Shown here: positions 17,876 to 26,743 of the stretch, piece after piece
Numbering within the stretch: the stretch's first letter is position 1
Layout of the letters: each line of letters opens with the position of its first letter
DNA from: DATAXP01 sp963708675
GTDB lineage: Bacteria; Planctomycetota; Planctomycetia; Pirellulales; PNKZ01
Direction of reading: 5' to 3'
NCBI GenBank assembly: GCA_963708675.1
Contig: CAVPTO010000003.1
Coordinates: 3,968,001-4,032,000 of the forward strand
Length of the DNA: 64,000 nucleotides
Notes under the pieces: generated by a model
Told to the model about the DNA's origin: nothing
The model's database searches: none
What the model saw: the letters and a program-made list of their open reading frames with translations, nothing else
Made by a program: the position numbers and the translations under genes

Positions 17876-18157
17876 CGCGGAATCCCGAGCCGAACTTTTC
17901 AAGCGTGCATCATCTCAGGCCGAAAAACCCGTTCAAGGGTCGTTACGTAAAGAACAGGGAATCTCGACGCGTCTGGCAAGGCAGGGGGGCTGTGCCGAAC
18001 GTAGGATCGGCACGTCGGGAATGGCCGTAAATTCCGGCGTTTTCGGATTTTTGGCCGCGCCGGGAGACGCTAGCGGTGAGCTATGATTCGCAGAGAAATC
18101 GTCTGGCGCGTGGGACATGCGACGCATGCAACTCCGCGCCGACTGGGAGCTTTTGCC

Positions 18158-18787
18158 ATGCGAACGATCGTGCTCGCCGCGCTGTGGATGACTGCCGTCT
18201 CGGCCTCGGCCATGGCATCGGACGAATTGATGCTGCGGCCGTTGATGGACACTCGTTACAGGACGAGCAGACCCGCGATTGCGGTCGTCGCCGCGCCGGC
18301 CCCGGCAGCGGTGGCTTATCCGGCCGCGCCGTGTTCGACCTGCAACACGGCGACGGGTGTGCCGACGACGACTATTCCCACGACGGTTAGCCCGGCGGGA
18401 CCGACGACGTTCGGGCCGACGACTTCGTACTCAGTACCTAGTACCGCGTACTCCGTACCAAGCACCCAGTACGCAGTGCCGACGACCGCCTACGCGGCGC
18501 CGGTCAGTCCGTCACCACAGATGAGTCGCTTCCCCACGCAGCCACGCAGCTACGCTCCTCCGGGTTCGCCGTACATCGGTTCACCCGCGGCGAACGCGGC
18601 GCTCGGTGTTCCGCCCACGACGACGTACTACGCACCGCCGAACTACGCGGCATCGCCGACTTACGCGACACCTGCGTATGCGACACCGGCATATGCAACG
18701 CCAACGTATGTCCCCTCGACAAGCTACGCGCCGACGACGTACGCCCCGACAACGTCGGGATACACGCCGAGCATGCTGTCGCCGTAG
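18158..18787 (+). CDS. Secreted Tyr/Pro/Thr-rich repeat protein
   Basis: A 209-residue exported protein. I start it at ATG 18158 because GGGAG lies eight bases upstream and a signal peptide follows (MRTIVLAALWMTAVSASAMA). The rest is low-complexity: VPSTAYSVPSTQYAVPTTAY in the middle, then tandem YATPAYATPAYATPTY and STSYAPTTYAPTTSGY near the C-terminus. Two cysteines (CSTC) follow an Ala/Pro-rich stretch. Such composition is typical of surface or cell-wall-associated proteins. Tyrosine-rich repeats can crosslink, but that is speculation here. No family is recognised. The repeats are also visible in the DNA, so length variation between strains is likely. Confidence 0.75.
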   Translation: MRTIVLAALWMTAVSASAMASDELMLRPLMDTRYRTSRPAIAVVAAPAPAAVAYPAAPCSTCNTATGVPTTTIPTTVSPAGPTTFGPTTSYSVPSTAYSVPSTQYAVPTTAYAAPVSPSPQMSRFPTQPRSYAPPGSPYIGSPAANAALGVPPTTTYYAPPNYAASPTYATPAYATPAYATPTYVPSTSYAPTTYAPTTSGYTPSMLSP

Positions 18788-18833
18788 TTGAAACGACAGA
18801 GCGGTGAAACGACGCACGGCTGCGCTTCGAAGA

Positions 18834-19493
18834 TCAAGCGCCGGCGCGGTGACGGACGATATTGCCGTCGACCATGTAGATGACTTCTTCGGCGATGTGC
18901 GTGGCCATGTCGGCCAGGCGTTCGAGATGCCTTGCCACGGACGACACCTTCAACAGGTTGTGCGTCTGCATCGGGTTCTCAGCAATCTGTTCGTGCACCT
19001 TCGCTTCGATCGCGTCGCGAATGTCGTCGACTCGGTCGTCATCGGCGAGCACCTGCCGCGCCAGTTGCGCGTTGCTCGTGACCAATGCGTCGAGACTATG
19101 CTTGACCATCAACTGCGCTAAAGTCGACATCTCGGCGAACTCGCGTGGAATGTCGATTTCTCTGGCGCGGGCGAGTGAGAGAACTCGCTTGGCGATGTTC
19201 TTCGCCAGGTCGCCAATGCGCTCGAGGTCGTTGTTGATCTTCAGCACCGCGACGACGAAGCGTAAGTCGTGCGCGACGGGCTGATAAAGCGCGAGTATGT
19301 TCAGGCAATCTTCTTCGACCGAAACTTCCATGCGGTCGATGGCGGCATCGGCCTCGATTACCTCGTAGGCGATGCGTTCGTCGCGTTGGGCCAGGGCCGA
19401 AATGGCCTTTGCAACCGCCTCTTCGACCAGTGAGCCCACGTACACTATGTCGTGCTTGAGCGACTGGAGTTGACGGTGCAGGTGTTCAGCCAT
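18834..19493 (-). CDS. phoU: Phosphate-signalling protein PhoU
   Basis: A negative regulator that links the Pst phosphate transporter to the PhoR/PhoB two-component system. It is 219 residues long from ATG 19493. The start is supported by AAGGAA six bases upstream and by the typical opening HLHRQLQSLKHDIVYVGSLV. Two three-helix PhoU repeats each carry the metal-binding E/D-rich motif: IDRMEVSVEEDCLNILALYQP with NNDLERIGDLAKNIA, and the second ARHLERLADMATHIAEEV. The pst and phoBR genes that often sit beside it are not in the window. Confidence 0.94.
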   Translation of the reverse strand: MAEHLHRQLQSLKHDIVYVGSLVEEAVAKAISALAQRDERIAYEVIEADAAIDRMEVSVEEDCLNILALYQPVAHDLRFVVAVLKINNDLERIGDLAKNIAKRVLSLARAREIDIPREFAEMSTLAQLMVKHSLDALVTSNAQLARQVLADDDRVDDIRDAIEAKVHEQIAENPMQTHNLLKVSSVARHLERLADMATHIAEEVIYMVDGNIVRHRAGA

Positions 19494-19908
19494 CGCGATT
19501 CCTTTCCCGCCTAACGACTTACGCCACGGCGACGCCACTCGCCGGCCCCGGGTCAACTCTTCCGTTAGTCAAGCCCTCTCTACACTTTACGCACAACCAC
19601 CGTGAGCGTAAACCGTGCTTTTCGCCGCGTTTCCGCAGTTCACCAAAACCAAATCATTTTTCAGGGGTTGACAAACTACGGTGGGCCAGGGTTTCCCCGC
19701 GCTTGCCAAGTGCATTCAGAAGCCGTACCATCACAAGGGGGGTGGGTTGCCTCAACTGTCGTGTGAGCACTTGTCCCAAGGGGCAAACGCGGACATGCAC
19801 GCGCAACTTTTCTCCCAGCTTTTCTGGCTTTTCGTGTCGTGGCGCTGCTGCTGGCTGCACACGCCTGCTGCGGTAATTCCATGATCGTGTGCACGAGGAG
19901 TGGCGTCC
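19494..19908 (+). promoter_or_regulatory. 415-base gap: phoU promoter side and probable long leader of the cold-shock gene
   Basis: No credible gene lies here. A TTGACA hexamer is at 19668-19673, but I see no good -10 at normal spacing. A 7-base inverted repeat TTTACGC/GCGTAAA lies at 19586-19612. If transcription of the cold-shock gene starts near the TTGACA, its untranslated leader would be roughly 200 bases, as in enteric cspA genes. A short frame inside the leader (19681-19884) has no matching ribosome-binding site or recognisable product. Confidence 0.4.
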
Positions 19909-20121
19909 ATGCCGTTGGGTACGATCAAGAAGCTCGTTCAGGACAAAGGATTTGGTTTCATCGCGACGTCAGACGGAGCTGACGTATTCTTTCACCACTC
20001 GACGGTCGATGATCGTCAGTTCGACAATCTGACCGAAGGTCAGAAAGTCGAATACACCATCGAGCAGAGCTCGGCGCCGAAAGGCAAAGGGCCGCGCGCT
20101 GCATCGGTTAAGCCGATGTAA
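19909..20121 (+). CDS. Cold-shock domain protein (CspA family)
   Basis: A 70-residue single-domain RNA/ssDNA-binding protein. I choose ATG 19909 because GAGGAG lies eight bases upstream and the product then begins MPLGTIKKLVQDKGFGFIAT as in the family; a GTG at 19900 is less likely. The RNP1 motif KGFGFI and the RNP2-like VFFHHS are both present. It ends APKGKGPRAASVKPM. The gene is followed 30 bases later by a strong intrinsic terminator, so it is a monocistronic unit. A long leader region upstream suggests post-transcriptional control, but the protein could also be constitutive. Confidence 0.94.
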   Translation: MPLGTIKKLVQDKGFGFIATSDGADVFFHHSTVDDRQFDNLTEGQKVEYTIEQSSAPKGKGPRAASVKPM

Positions 20122-20150
20122 CGCAACGAAGTCGACAGTTAGGCGGGCAT

Positions 20151-20180
20151 GAGGGCGGCACGAGCCGCCCTCCTTTTATT
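20151..20180 (+). terminator. Rho-independent terminator of the cold-shock gene
   Basis: GAGGGCGGC (20151-20159), loop ACGA, GCCGCCCTC (20164-20172), then CTTTTATT. This is a perfect nine-pair GC-rich stem with a T-run. Confidence 0.93.
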
Positions 20181-20412
20181 GACGCGTCGGTTATTTGAAT
20201 TCGATGTGCTCGCTAGCAAGCGTCGACAAAGCACGGAGTGCGACGCATTTCAAGCGGCATCACTGGTGTAGGTCGACGGCCTGCGTTGGATTAGAATCGC
20301 CCCCCTTCGATTCCTTGCTCGGTCTCGGACAGCGGGCGCGTCGCTCGTTATGGAGGCGGACCGAGTTGGTTCGGCGCTTCAAGCGTCGCCAGCCGAAGCA
20401 AAGGTGGGCACG

Positions 20413-21972
20413 ATGCCAACACACTGCGCCTCGGGCAGACTTCGCACGAGTGTCACGCTGTCTGTCACCGCGGCCGTTGCGTTCGCCGCGCTCTGTGCTG
20501 CGTCGCATGCACAGAACATCGTGGCGACGCCCAACCAGGACGTCATCGCGGAGGACCAAGTGCGCGAAGAAATGCGCGCGCTGACCGAAACGAGCACGGC
20601 GCCTGCCGACGTCATCCAAAAGGCGACCGAGCTGTACAAGCAGGCGATCGCTGAGCTGCAACAGGCTGACAGCGCCCGTGGCAAGGCCGACGGCTACCGC
20701 GCGGCACGTTCGCAAGATCCCAAGGAGTTGGACGACCTCAAGGCGCAGTTAGCGCGCACGTCGGCCGAGCCCGAAGCGATTCCCGCCGATACATCGCTCG
20801 ACGATTTGAAGCAAAAACTCGCCGAGGCCGAGGCGGCGCGTGCCGCGGCGCAGCGCGAGCAGGCTGACTTGGAAGTCGAATCGCGGTATCGATCGGACCG
20901 TGTCGACGAGGTGCCAGTGCTCGACGCCGCCGCCAAAAAACGGCTCGACGAAGTCGAGAAGCAGTTGGCCGAACTTCCCGACGGCGACGACAAACCCGAT
21001 GTGGGCGGTCGCGCGCTGCGCGTGCTGTTGCTGGCGAAACGAACGCGCATCGTGGCCGAGCGTTCGAGCTACGAAGAAGAGCTCCCGAGCTACGAGGCGA
21101 CGCGCGAGCTAATGCGTGCGAAGCAGGATCTCGCGGCGCGACATCTCAAGCAGTCCGAGAAAGTCGAACGGCAACTGAAGGATCTCGTGGCCGAGCGGTC
21201 GCGTGTCGACGCCGAGATGAAAGCTCGCGATGCCCGCTGGGCGGTGCTCACGGCATTGCCCGAAGTGATGCCGCTGGCGCAGGAAAACGAACGTCTGGCC
21301 GAATTGCGCAATGCGCCGGACGGACCCGCGGCAAAACTTGAAGAGGTCGAGCGCGAGGTCGCTGTCCTCACCGCCGAACGCAATCGCGTGCAGACGCAGT
21401 TCACTCACGTGCGCAAGCTCGCGGAACTCACCGATGCCGTCGGCCTATTGTTGCAGCAGCATCGCGACGAATTGCCGGATGTCAGTCGTCATCGCGCCAA
21501 TACGCGTGCGCGGCAAAGCGAGATTGCCGGCGTGAAGCTCCACCTCATCGAATTGGAGTCGAAACGTTCGGAGTTGGCCGACGTCGAATCGCAAGCCGTG
21601 CAAGTTGCCAGTGCGCTCAATCCCACGCCGCCAGCCGACAAGCGGAAAGAAGTCGAGTCCGCGGTACGTGAGTTGCTCGAGACGCGTTGCGAGTATCTCG
21701 ATGCATTGATTGCAGATGCCAGCCGATACTTCAATGCGCTGGTGATGGAGCTTGACCGCAGCGAGCGCGAGCTGATTCGCGAAACCAACGCCTATGCCGA
21801 CTTCATCAACGAGCGCATCTTCTGGATTCGCAGCTCGCCGGTGTTGTCGTTGGCCGAGGCCCCGCGTGTGTGGAAGGCCGTGCAATGGCTCGGCGATGCG
21901 GATACTTGCGCGGGGCGGGGCATGCGCTCGTCAAGGACTTCCGCAACAATATGTTGCTCGACATCGTTTTGA
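20413..21972 (+). CDS. MscK/MscS-type mechanosensitive channel, N-terminal part (frameshifted)
   Basis: Start ATG 20413 has AGGTGGG six bases upstream and yields a signal peptide ending AASHAQN. An open frame reaches 60 bases further up without signal character. The next 450 residues are a long periplasmic coiled-coil region (many E/R/K/A/L heptads, for example LAEAEAARAAAQREQADLEV), the layout of MscK/KefA. The last meaningful residues are near RVWKAVQWLGDA (about 21900). After that the frame runs out of phase to a stop at 21972. Inserting one base near 21903 (reading DYLRGAGHAL) joins it to the next entry and gives a protein of about 1157 residues. Confidence 0.82.
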   Translation: MPTHCASGRLRTSVTLSVTAAVAFAALCAASHAQNIVATPNQDVIAEDQVREEMRALTETSTAPADVIQKATELYKQAIAELQQADSARGKADGYRAARSQDPKELDDLKAQLARTSAEPEAIPADTSLDDLKQKLAEAEAARAAAQREQADLEVESRYRSDRVDEVPVLDAAAKKRLDEVEKQLAELPDGDDKPDVGGRALRVLLLAKRTRIVAERSSYEEELPSYEATRELMRAKQDLAARHLKQSEKVERQLKDLVAERSRVDAEMKARDARWAVLTALPEVMPLAQENERLAELRNAPDGPAAKLEEVEREVAVLTAERNRVQTQFTHVRKLAELTDAVGLLLQQHRDELPDVSRHRANTRARQSEIAGVKLHLIELESKRSELADVESQAVQVASALNPTPPADKRKEVESAVRELLETRCEYLDALIADASRYFNALVMELDRSERELIRETNAYADFINERIFWIRSSPVLSLAEAPRVWKAVQWLGDADTCAGRGMRSSRTSATICCSTSF

Positions 21973-23885
21973 TGGCGGGCGCAGCGGGTTTGGTCATCTC
22001 GCAACGTCGGTTTCGGCAGCGTGTGCGGCGTCTCGGCGAAGAGATGGCCAACAGCTACGCGACGAATATCGTTCCGACGTTGCGGGCGACCGTGCTGTCG
22101 GTGCTCATCGCCTTGCCGCTACCGGCAATTCTCGCGCTCGTCGGCTGGCGTTTGTCGGCAGGTTGGGACGAACCGCCGTTCTGCAAGACGTTGGCCATGG
22201 CGCTCGAAGTGACGGCCATGGTCTACTTCGCCACCGAGCTAATGCGGCAGATCGTGCGTCATCGTGGGTTAGCCGAACTGCATTTCGGTTGGGCGCAAGC
22301 GACACTGACGCCTGTGCGGCGTCACCTGCGTTGGCTGCTCGTAATCTTCGTTCCGATGACGTTCATCGTGGCGATCATCCATTTTCAGGAGAGCGAGTTT
22401 CACAACTCGTCGCTCGGCCGATCGACGTTCATGTTCGGCATGGGATTGGTTTCATTGTTTGCATATCGCGTCATGCCAAAACGTCTGGAGACTGGCGCGG
22501 CGGCTGCGCGATCGCTCGGCGGCCCTTGGGCTGGCAGCCTGTATGTATTGATTCGCATGACGGCGCTTTATCTGCCGCTGACGCTCGCGGGGCTTGCAGC
22601 CTTGGGCTACTACTACACGTCGCTGCAGTTAATGTGTCGCGTGCAATTCACGCTGTGGCTGCTGATGTCGCTGACGTTGGTGCGCTGCTTGCTCGAGCGT
22701 TGGTTGCTCGTGGCGCGTTGCCGCTTGGCGATCGACAAGGCGCGCCGTCGTCGCGCCGCAGCGATGGGCGACGACCACGACGGTCCAACCGAGATTCATG
22801 GGCCAACTCATACGGGGTCCGGCGGGTCGGAAGCCGATCTGTCGGCTATTGATGTGCAGACGCGCCGACTGTTCCGCGGCGCGTTTCTTGTGGCGATTGT
22901 CGTCGGTGGGTGGGCGATTTGGGTCGATGTTCTCCCCGCGTTGAAGTATCTCGATCAGTGGCAATTGTGGAGCTACAACGAGGCCACGACCGCCCCGATG
23001 GGATCGGTCGAGGGATCGCCGACGCCCGCGCCAACGACCGTCACCATCACGCGATGGGTGTCGCTTGGCGACTTGCTGTCGTGCGGCGTGATCGTGCTGA
23101 TGACGATCATCGCGGGCCGCAACTTGCCGGGCTTGATTGAGATCGCCTGGTTGCAACGGTTGCCGCTCGATGCCGGTGGCCGCTACGCCATCACCAGCGT
23201 CGCGCGTTACGTCATCACGGTGGCCGGCGTTCTCACGGCCTTCCGAACGCTCGGCATCGGTTGGAGCAGCGTGCAGTGGCTCGCGGCGGCCATCACCTTC
23301 GGTCTCGGCTTCGGTTTGCAAGAGATCTTCGCCAACTTCATCTCCGGCTTGATCATTCTCTTCGAACGCCCCATGCGCGTGGGCGACATCGTCACCGTCG
23401 GCGGTGTGTCGGGAACGGTCAGCCGCATCCGTGCACGTGCCACGACGATTACCGACTGGGACCGCAAGGAGCTGATCGTTCCCAACAAGGAGTTCATCAC
23501 CGGTCAGTTGGTGAACTGGACGCTTTCGGATTCCGTGCTGCGTCTGGTGATTAAGGTCGGCGTGTCTTATTCAAGCGATCCCGCCGTCGTCACGCGGCTG
23601 CTGCGCGAGATCGCGAACGAGAACCCGATGATTATGGCCGAGCCGGCGCCGGTGGCGCTGCTGGAATCGTTCGGCGACAATGCACTGCTGTTTGAGCTGC
23701 GCGTGTTCGTCGCATCGCCCGACAAGATGGTGCCGACACGACATGCGCTGCACCTGACGATCGAGGAACGGATGCGTCACGCGGGGATCGAGCTGGCCTT
23801 CCCGCAATGCGACATCCATGTCCGCGACGTGCCGCCGAGTTTATCGCTGTCGCAAGTGCGCATGGCGACGAAGGCGGCGTCGTAG
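21870..23885 (+). CDS. MscK/MscS-type mechanosensitive channel, C-terminal part (frameshifted)
   Basis: This holds the membrane and cytoplasmic parts of the channel begun in the previous entry. Genuine coding sequence starts near 21900 (YLRGAGHALVKDFRNN). About eight to ten hydrophobic segments precede a charged loop near 22780-22860. The MscS core follows: pore helix AAAITFGLGFGLQEIFANFI, then ERPMRVGDIVTVGGVSGTV and the beta domain with TTITDWDRKELIVPNKEFI. The vestibule and C-terminal region end HVRDVPPSLSLSQV. The product releases osmolytes when membrane tension rises. The apparent break is a one-base deletion relative to an intact frame, so the gene may well be whole in the organism. Confidence 0.88.
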   Translation: MEGRAMARRCGYLRGAGHALVKDFRNNMLLDIVLMAGAAGLVISQRRFRQRVRRLGEEMANSYATNIVPTLRATVLSVLIALPLPAILALVGWRLSAGWDEPPFCKTLAMALEVTAMVYFATELMRQIVRHRGLAELHFGWAQATLTPVRRHLRWLLVIFVPMTFIVAIIHFQESEFHNSSLGRSTFMFGMGLVSLFAYRVMPKRLETGAAAARSLGGPWAGSLYVLIRMTALYLPLTLAGLAALGYYYTSLQLMCRVQFTLWLLMSLTLVRCLLERWLLVARCRLAIDKARRRRAAAMGDDHDGPTEIHGPTHTGSGGSEADLSAIDVQTRRLFRGAFLVAIVVGGWAIWVDVLPALKYLDQWQLWSYNEATTAPMGSVEGSPTPAPTTVTITRWVSLGDLLSCGVIVLMTIIAGRNLPGLIEIAWLQRLPLDAGGRYAITSVARYVITVAGVLTAFRTLGIGWSSVQWLAAAITFGLGFGLQEIFANFISGLIILFERPMRVGDIVTVGGVSGTVSRIRARATTITDWDRKELIVPNKEFITGQLVNWTLSDSVLRLVIKVGVSYSSDPAVVTRLLREIANENPMIMAEPAPVALLESFGDNALLFELRVFVASPDKMVPTRHALHLTIEERMRHAGIELAFPQCDIHVRDVPPSLSLSQVRMATKAAS

Positions 23886-23900
23886 TCTTTTGTGCTTCGC

Positions 23901-23918
23901 CGCCAGCTTTAGCTGGCG
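23901..23918. terminator. Small hairpin between convergent genes
   Basis: CGCCAGC, loop TTTA, GCTGGCG, just after the channel gene and facing the wHTH gene from the other side. The stem is seven pairs with no clear T-run, so this is only a candidate terminator. Confidence 0.45.
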
Positions 23919-23943
23919 ATCGGCACCAGAAGGCGCCGAAAGG

Positions 23944-24159
23944 CTAGCGCAACGTGACCAGCTTCGTTCGCGAGTCGTCGATCGAAATCTTCTCTTCGCG
24001 GGCCAACCAACCGAGGGCCTGCATCACCACGTCGCGGGGAAGGCCAAGCTCGCGCACGAGCTTCGCCACGCTGATCGGTCCACGGGCGTCCAACAGTCGC
24101 CATACGGCGCCGGCCGCCTCGCCAATTTGGTTCGAGGTTTCCATAAGCGTCGCCATCAT
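23944..24159 (-). CDS. Small winged-helix protein (DUF2582-like)
   Basis: A 71-residue protein that is almost entirely one winged helix-turn-helix: IGEAAGAVWRLLDARGPISV, AKLVRELGLPRDVVMQALGW, LAREEKISIDD. GGAG six bases upstream supports the start at 24159 (or ATG 24156). It matches the DUF2582 (PF10771) family of short wHTH proteins found in diverse bacteria. The family is presumed to bind DNA, and its targets are unknown. It is convergent with the channel gene. Confidence 0.82.
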   Translation of the reverse strand: MMATLMETSNQIGEAAGAVWRLLDARGPISVAKLVRELGLPRDVVMQALGWLAREEKISIDDSRTKLVTLR

Positions 24160-24522
24160 CCGGTCTCCACGTTCTCAGGTGGCCTGCCCACGCGCCATCG
24201 CGCGGCAGCCGGCATTGCCGGCACAACGATTATAGCTTGCGCTGAAGGCAAGTCTAAAGTGCCACAAATACAAAGGCCCGGTTGGCTATGCGGGTAGCCA
24301 ACCGGGCGCTAGGGCCGTGAAAACGCGATTTTTCCCGAGACGGGATTGCGGTCGGATTGCAACGACCGGCATGATTAAGATCACGGCCACCGATTGTCAC
24401 TTCACGCTCGCGATGAAAAGCACTCGTCGTGCCACGAACGTGCATTCCGCCTCTCGAAGTGCGCGAGATCGCGCTAACAAGTTGCGATCTTGCAGCTTAG
24501 CGACATAACGAGTTTGCCGCGG
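24160..24522. other. 363-base gap with one strong hairpin and no gene
   Basis: Apart from the stem-loop at 24276-24307 I see no supported feature. A 63-codon frame on the minus strand (24254-24445) runs through that hairpin and has no recognisable product or ribosome-binding site. The wHTH promoter presumably lies just above 24160. Confidence 0.5.
24276..24307 (-). terminator. Perfect 13-pair stem-loop, probable terminator
   Basis: GCCCGGTTGGCTA (24276-24288), loop TGCGGG, TAGCCAACCGGGC (24295-24307). On the minus strand it is followed by CTTTGTATTTGT, a fairly T-rich run, so it best fits termination of the leftward transcript of the gene ending at 24523. Confidence 0.78.
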
Positions 24523-25014
24523 CTAATGATCGCTGGCGCTGCCGGCAGGCGAACGGCTTGTCGATTTTACAAACGACGTCATCTTCGACGACGGATTGAG
24601 CAAGCTGCCGGTGATGGCTTCGAACACCGGACCCACGCGCTCGAGATCGCGATCATCGGCCTGACACAACACGAGATACGTTCCGTGCGATGTGGCGAAC
24701 GCGCGAATCTGCGCCGTGCTCGTCATGTCGAGACAGTAAAAGTTCAAATCGCTGCCGTGAATCTCGCGACCGTGCACGACATCGTGAAACGGCTCGGCGT
24801 CAACTTCGTCATATTCCTGGTGCATCGCTTCGAGCGCGGCATCGACAAGATCCTCAGGCTCGAGGCCGGGCGGATGAATGATGATCGACCAGAAAGCGCC
24901 ACCCGGCGCGTAGACGGAAACCGTGTTGTTGCCGTCGAGTACTTCGCTTTCGTCGAGTTCCCAATTGTCGGGATAGAAAAAGCGAAGCCCAAGTTTGTCG
25001 AATGTGGCTGGCAT
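24523..25014 (-). CDS. Conserved hypothetical protein, PsbP/DUF1795-like
   Basis: A 163-residue cytosolic protein with no signal peptide. It opens MPATFDKLGLRFFYPDNWEL, then AFWSIIIHPPGLEPEDLVDA, and has alternating strands ending with TSHGTYLVLCQADDRDLERV. The opening (a strand, then F-x-YPxxW) and the later pattern resemble the Mog1/PsbP/DUF1795 alpha-beta sandwich, which is the best structural guess. No catalytic residues stand out. The tail from about residue 140 is Ser-rich and likely disordered. A good hairpin terminator lies about 215 bases downstream. Confidence 0.7.
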   Translation of the reverse strand: MPATFDKLGLRFFYPDNWELDESEVLDGNNTVSVYAPGGAFWSIIIHPPGLEPEDLVDAALEAMHQEYDEVDAEPFHDVVHGREIHGSDLNFYCLDMTSTAQIRAFATSHGTYLVLCQADDRDLERVGPVFEAITGSLLNPSSKMTSFVKSTSRSPAGSASDH

Positions 25015-25226
25015 GATCGCGCCCTCAGAATGAGTGCTGACCGAAAAAGATCGGTTGAACGGCTAATGAAATGTTACCAAAAAAATCGGACGAAGTATCC
25101 GCTTTTTACACCTTACGGGAAGCAAAGTTGGTATTGCTGCATGGCGCCGCTTGCGTTTACCATACCTGCCCATTTTCCCCGGGGCGTTCGCATCGAATAA
25201 GGCGCATTTTCGCGCCGGACGACGCA

Positions 25227-26213
25227 ATGATGTCCGAACATGCTAAGCGCTTATATCGCGTCGGCGCTGCATTACTAAGTGTCGCGTTCGGGGCCTTCAC
25301 ACCGTCCTTTACGGCTTTTCGGGGCTGTTTGTTCGCAACGATCGGACTTTCGGCAGGTTGCCGAATGGCATCGTTCGAAGGCCCGGTCTCACGCTCTCTG
25401 GCGACGAGCCGCAAGCTGTCGCATCGCGGTCTCGGGGCTCTGGAACGCGGCGACACGCCGTCGGCCGCAACGCTTCTCTCGGCCGCCGTCGAGGCATGCC
25501 CGGCCGATGCCGAAGCCCACCGCCATTACGCCGAAGCGTTGTGGCAACTCAAGCAGCCAAGCAAAGCTTTGGCACAGATGGACGAAGCGTTGCGTCTGAC
25601 CCCCGACGACGACACGTTGCACGTGCGCGCGGGACAGATGCGGTTAGAATCCGGCGATGTCGACGGCGCCTCGCACGAGGCGAGCCTCGCGCTCGACATC
25701 AACCCCAAGGCTGCACAGGCTTGGGCGTTGCGAGGGCAGGCCGCCCACCGGCGCGGCGATCTTCGCCAGGCGCTGAACGATTTTCACCGCTCGCTCGGAT
25801 ACACGCCCGAAGATCGCGAAGTGCTGTTGGCATCGGCCGAGGTGTATCGCGAGTTGAACCAGCCGCAGCGTGCGCTGCTCGGACTGCAAACGCTTGCCGA
25901 CACCTACGGCCCCGGCGAAGAGCCGCAGCAGGTGTTGTATCTCGAAGGGCTCGCGCTGCACGCGCTTGGTCGATACGACGAAGCGGTAACAACGTTCATC
26001 GCCGCGCGCGATCACGGCGCCAACACCGCCGAGTTACAATGGCGCATTGCGCTCGCTGAGCGCGCAGCCGGTCGTGTCGATCGTGCGCGTGAAGCGCTCG
26101 ACGCCGCACTCGCGCTCGATGCGAAGCACCCCGGCTGTCGCACCTTGGCCGATGAGCTGGCCAGCGACATGAGCGTCGCGCGGACTGTGCCGGATATGAC
26201 GCAGCGGCGATGA
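25227..26213 (+). CDS. TPR-repeat lipoprotein
   Basis: A 328-residue protein starting at ATG 25227 (or 25230). An open frame continues 150 bases upstream but looks non-coding. The N-terminus is basic, then hydrophobic, and reaches lipobox LSAGC at about residue 46. From residue 60 to 310 it is built of TPR units of 34 residues, for example AEAHRHYAEALWQLKQPSKA, AAQAWALRGQAAHRRGDLRQ and VLYLEGLALHALGRYDEAVT. TPR lipoproteins act as scaffolds in envelope complexes. No partner is indicated by the neighbours. It is divergent from the PsbP-like gene. Confidence 0.8.
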   Translation: MMSEHAKRLYRVGAALLSVAFGAFTPSFTAFRGCLFATIGLSAGCRMASFEGPVSRSLATSRKLSHRGLGALERGDTPSAATLLSAAVEACPADAEAHRHYAEALWQLKQPSKALAQMDEALRLTPDDDTLHVRAGQMRLESGDVDGASHEASLALDINPKAAQAWALRGQAAHRRGDLRQALNDFHRSLGYTPEDREVLLASAEVYRELNQPQRALLGLQTLADTYGPGEEPQQVLYLEGLALHALGRYDEAVTTFIAARDHGANTAELQWRIALAERAAGRVDRAREALDAALALDAKHPGCRTLADELASDMSVARTVPDMTQRR

Positions 26214-26430
26214 ATGCGGTGAACTTGAGTTTCGATTCGTTCGTCGGCACACGCGGTAAGAGTGATGCGGATCGCGCCGTCTGCGGCTTTTGCATGCGTC
26301 CGGCTTGCGAATTCCGGCTGCCGCAATTTTGACGACCCCCTAATCGCAGCGTAGGTTTTCCCGGTACGCCTCGCGCTCCGCAACGGCGACCATGGTCACG
26401 GAACCCGACCTCATCCCGGAGAAACGCGTC

Positions 26431-26667
26431 ATGTCGATGCTGACGCCGCCGATGGCAAAGCCGTTTGTCGACCGTCGAGGCACGTCGGACGTTAATGCGC
26501 CGCAAGGCGCTGAACGTCGCCAGTTCGCCGATAGCCATGCCGAGCTTTCGCCTTCCGCGCAAGAACTCGCCAACGCCGTCGACAACTACAAGCTCATGCA
26601 TCGCCGCCGCTTCGTGACGTACGAGGAAATCCTCAACGTCGTGAAGTCGCTGGGATACTCGCGCTAG
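26431..26667 (+). CDS. Small conserved planctomycete protein of unknown function
   Basis: A 78-residue protein. I start it at ATG 26431, which has GGAG nine bases upstream; an in-frame ATG at 26392 lacks one. The C-terminal half is the recognisable part: ERRQFADSHAELSPSAQELA, then VDNYKLMHRRRFVTYEEILN and VVKSLGYSR. I recall near-identical tails in many planctomycete genomes, always as hypothetical proteins. The last 35 residues look like a helix-turn-helix-sized unit that could bind DNA or sigma factor, but this is only a guess. Confidence 0.72.
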   Translation: MSMLTPPMAKPFVDRRGTSDVNAPQGAERRQFADSHAELSPSAQELANAVDNYKLMHRRRFVTYEEILNVVKSLGYSR

Positions 26668-26690
26668 CGCAATACGACGCGACGCGCGAA

Positions 26691-26730
26691 CGCACACGTT
26701 TACTCGGCGATCTTGATCGCCGCGTGTGCG
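26691..26730. terminator. 16-pair bulged stem-loop between convergent genes
   Basis: CGCACACG (26691-26698) pairs with CGTGTGCG (26723-26730), and CGGCGATC (26705-26712) pairs with GATCGCCG (26715-26722), leaving a six-base bulge on one side. It sits in the 76-base gap between converging genes and could terminate both. A T-run is missing. Confidence 0.6.
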
Positions 26731-26743
26731 AGTTGGCGCTCAT

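Noticed and set aside
19681..19884. 67-codon frame within the cold-shock leader
   Set aside because: No ribosome-binding site, no family, Cys/Trp-rich tail, and it would overlap the probable leader RNA.
24254..24445. 63-codon frame on the minus strand
   Set aside because: It passes through a perfect terminator-like hairpin and has no recognisable product.
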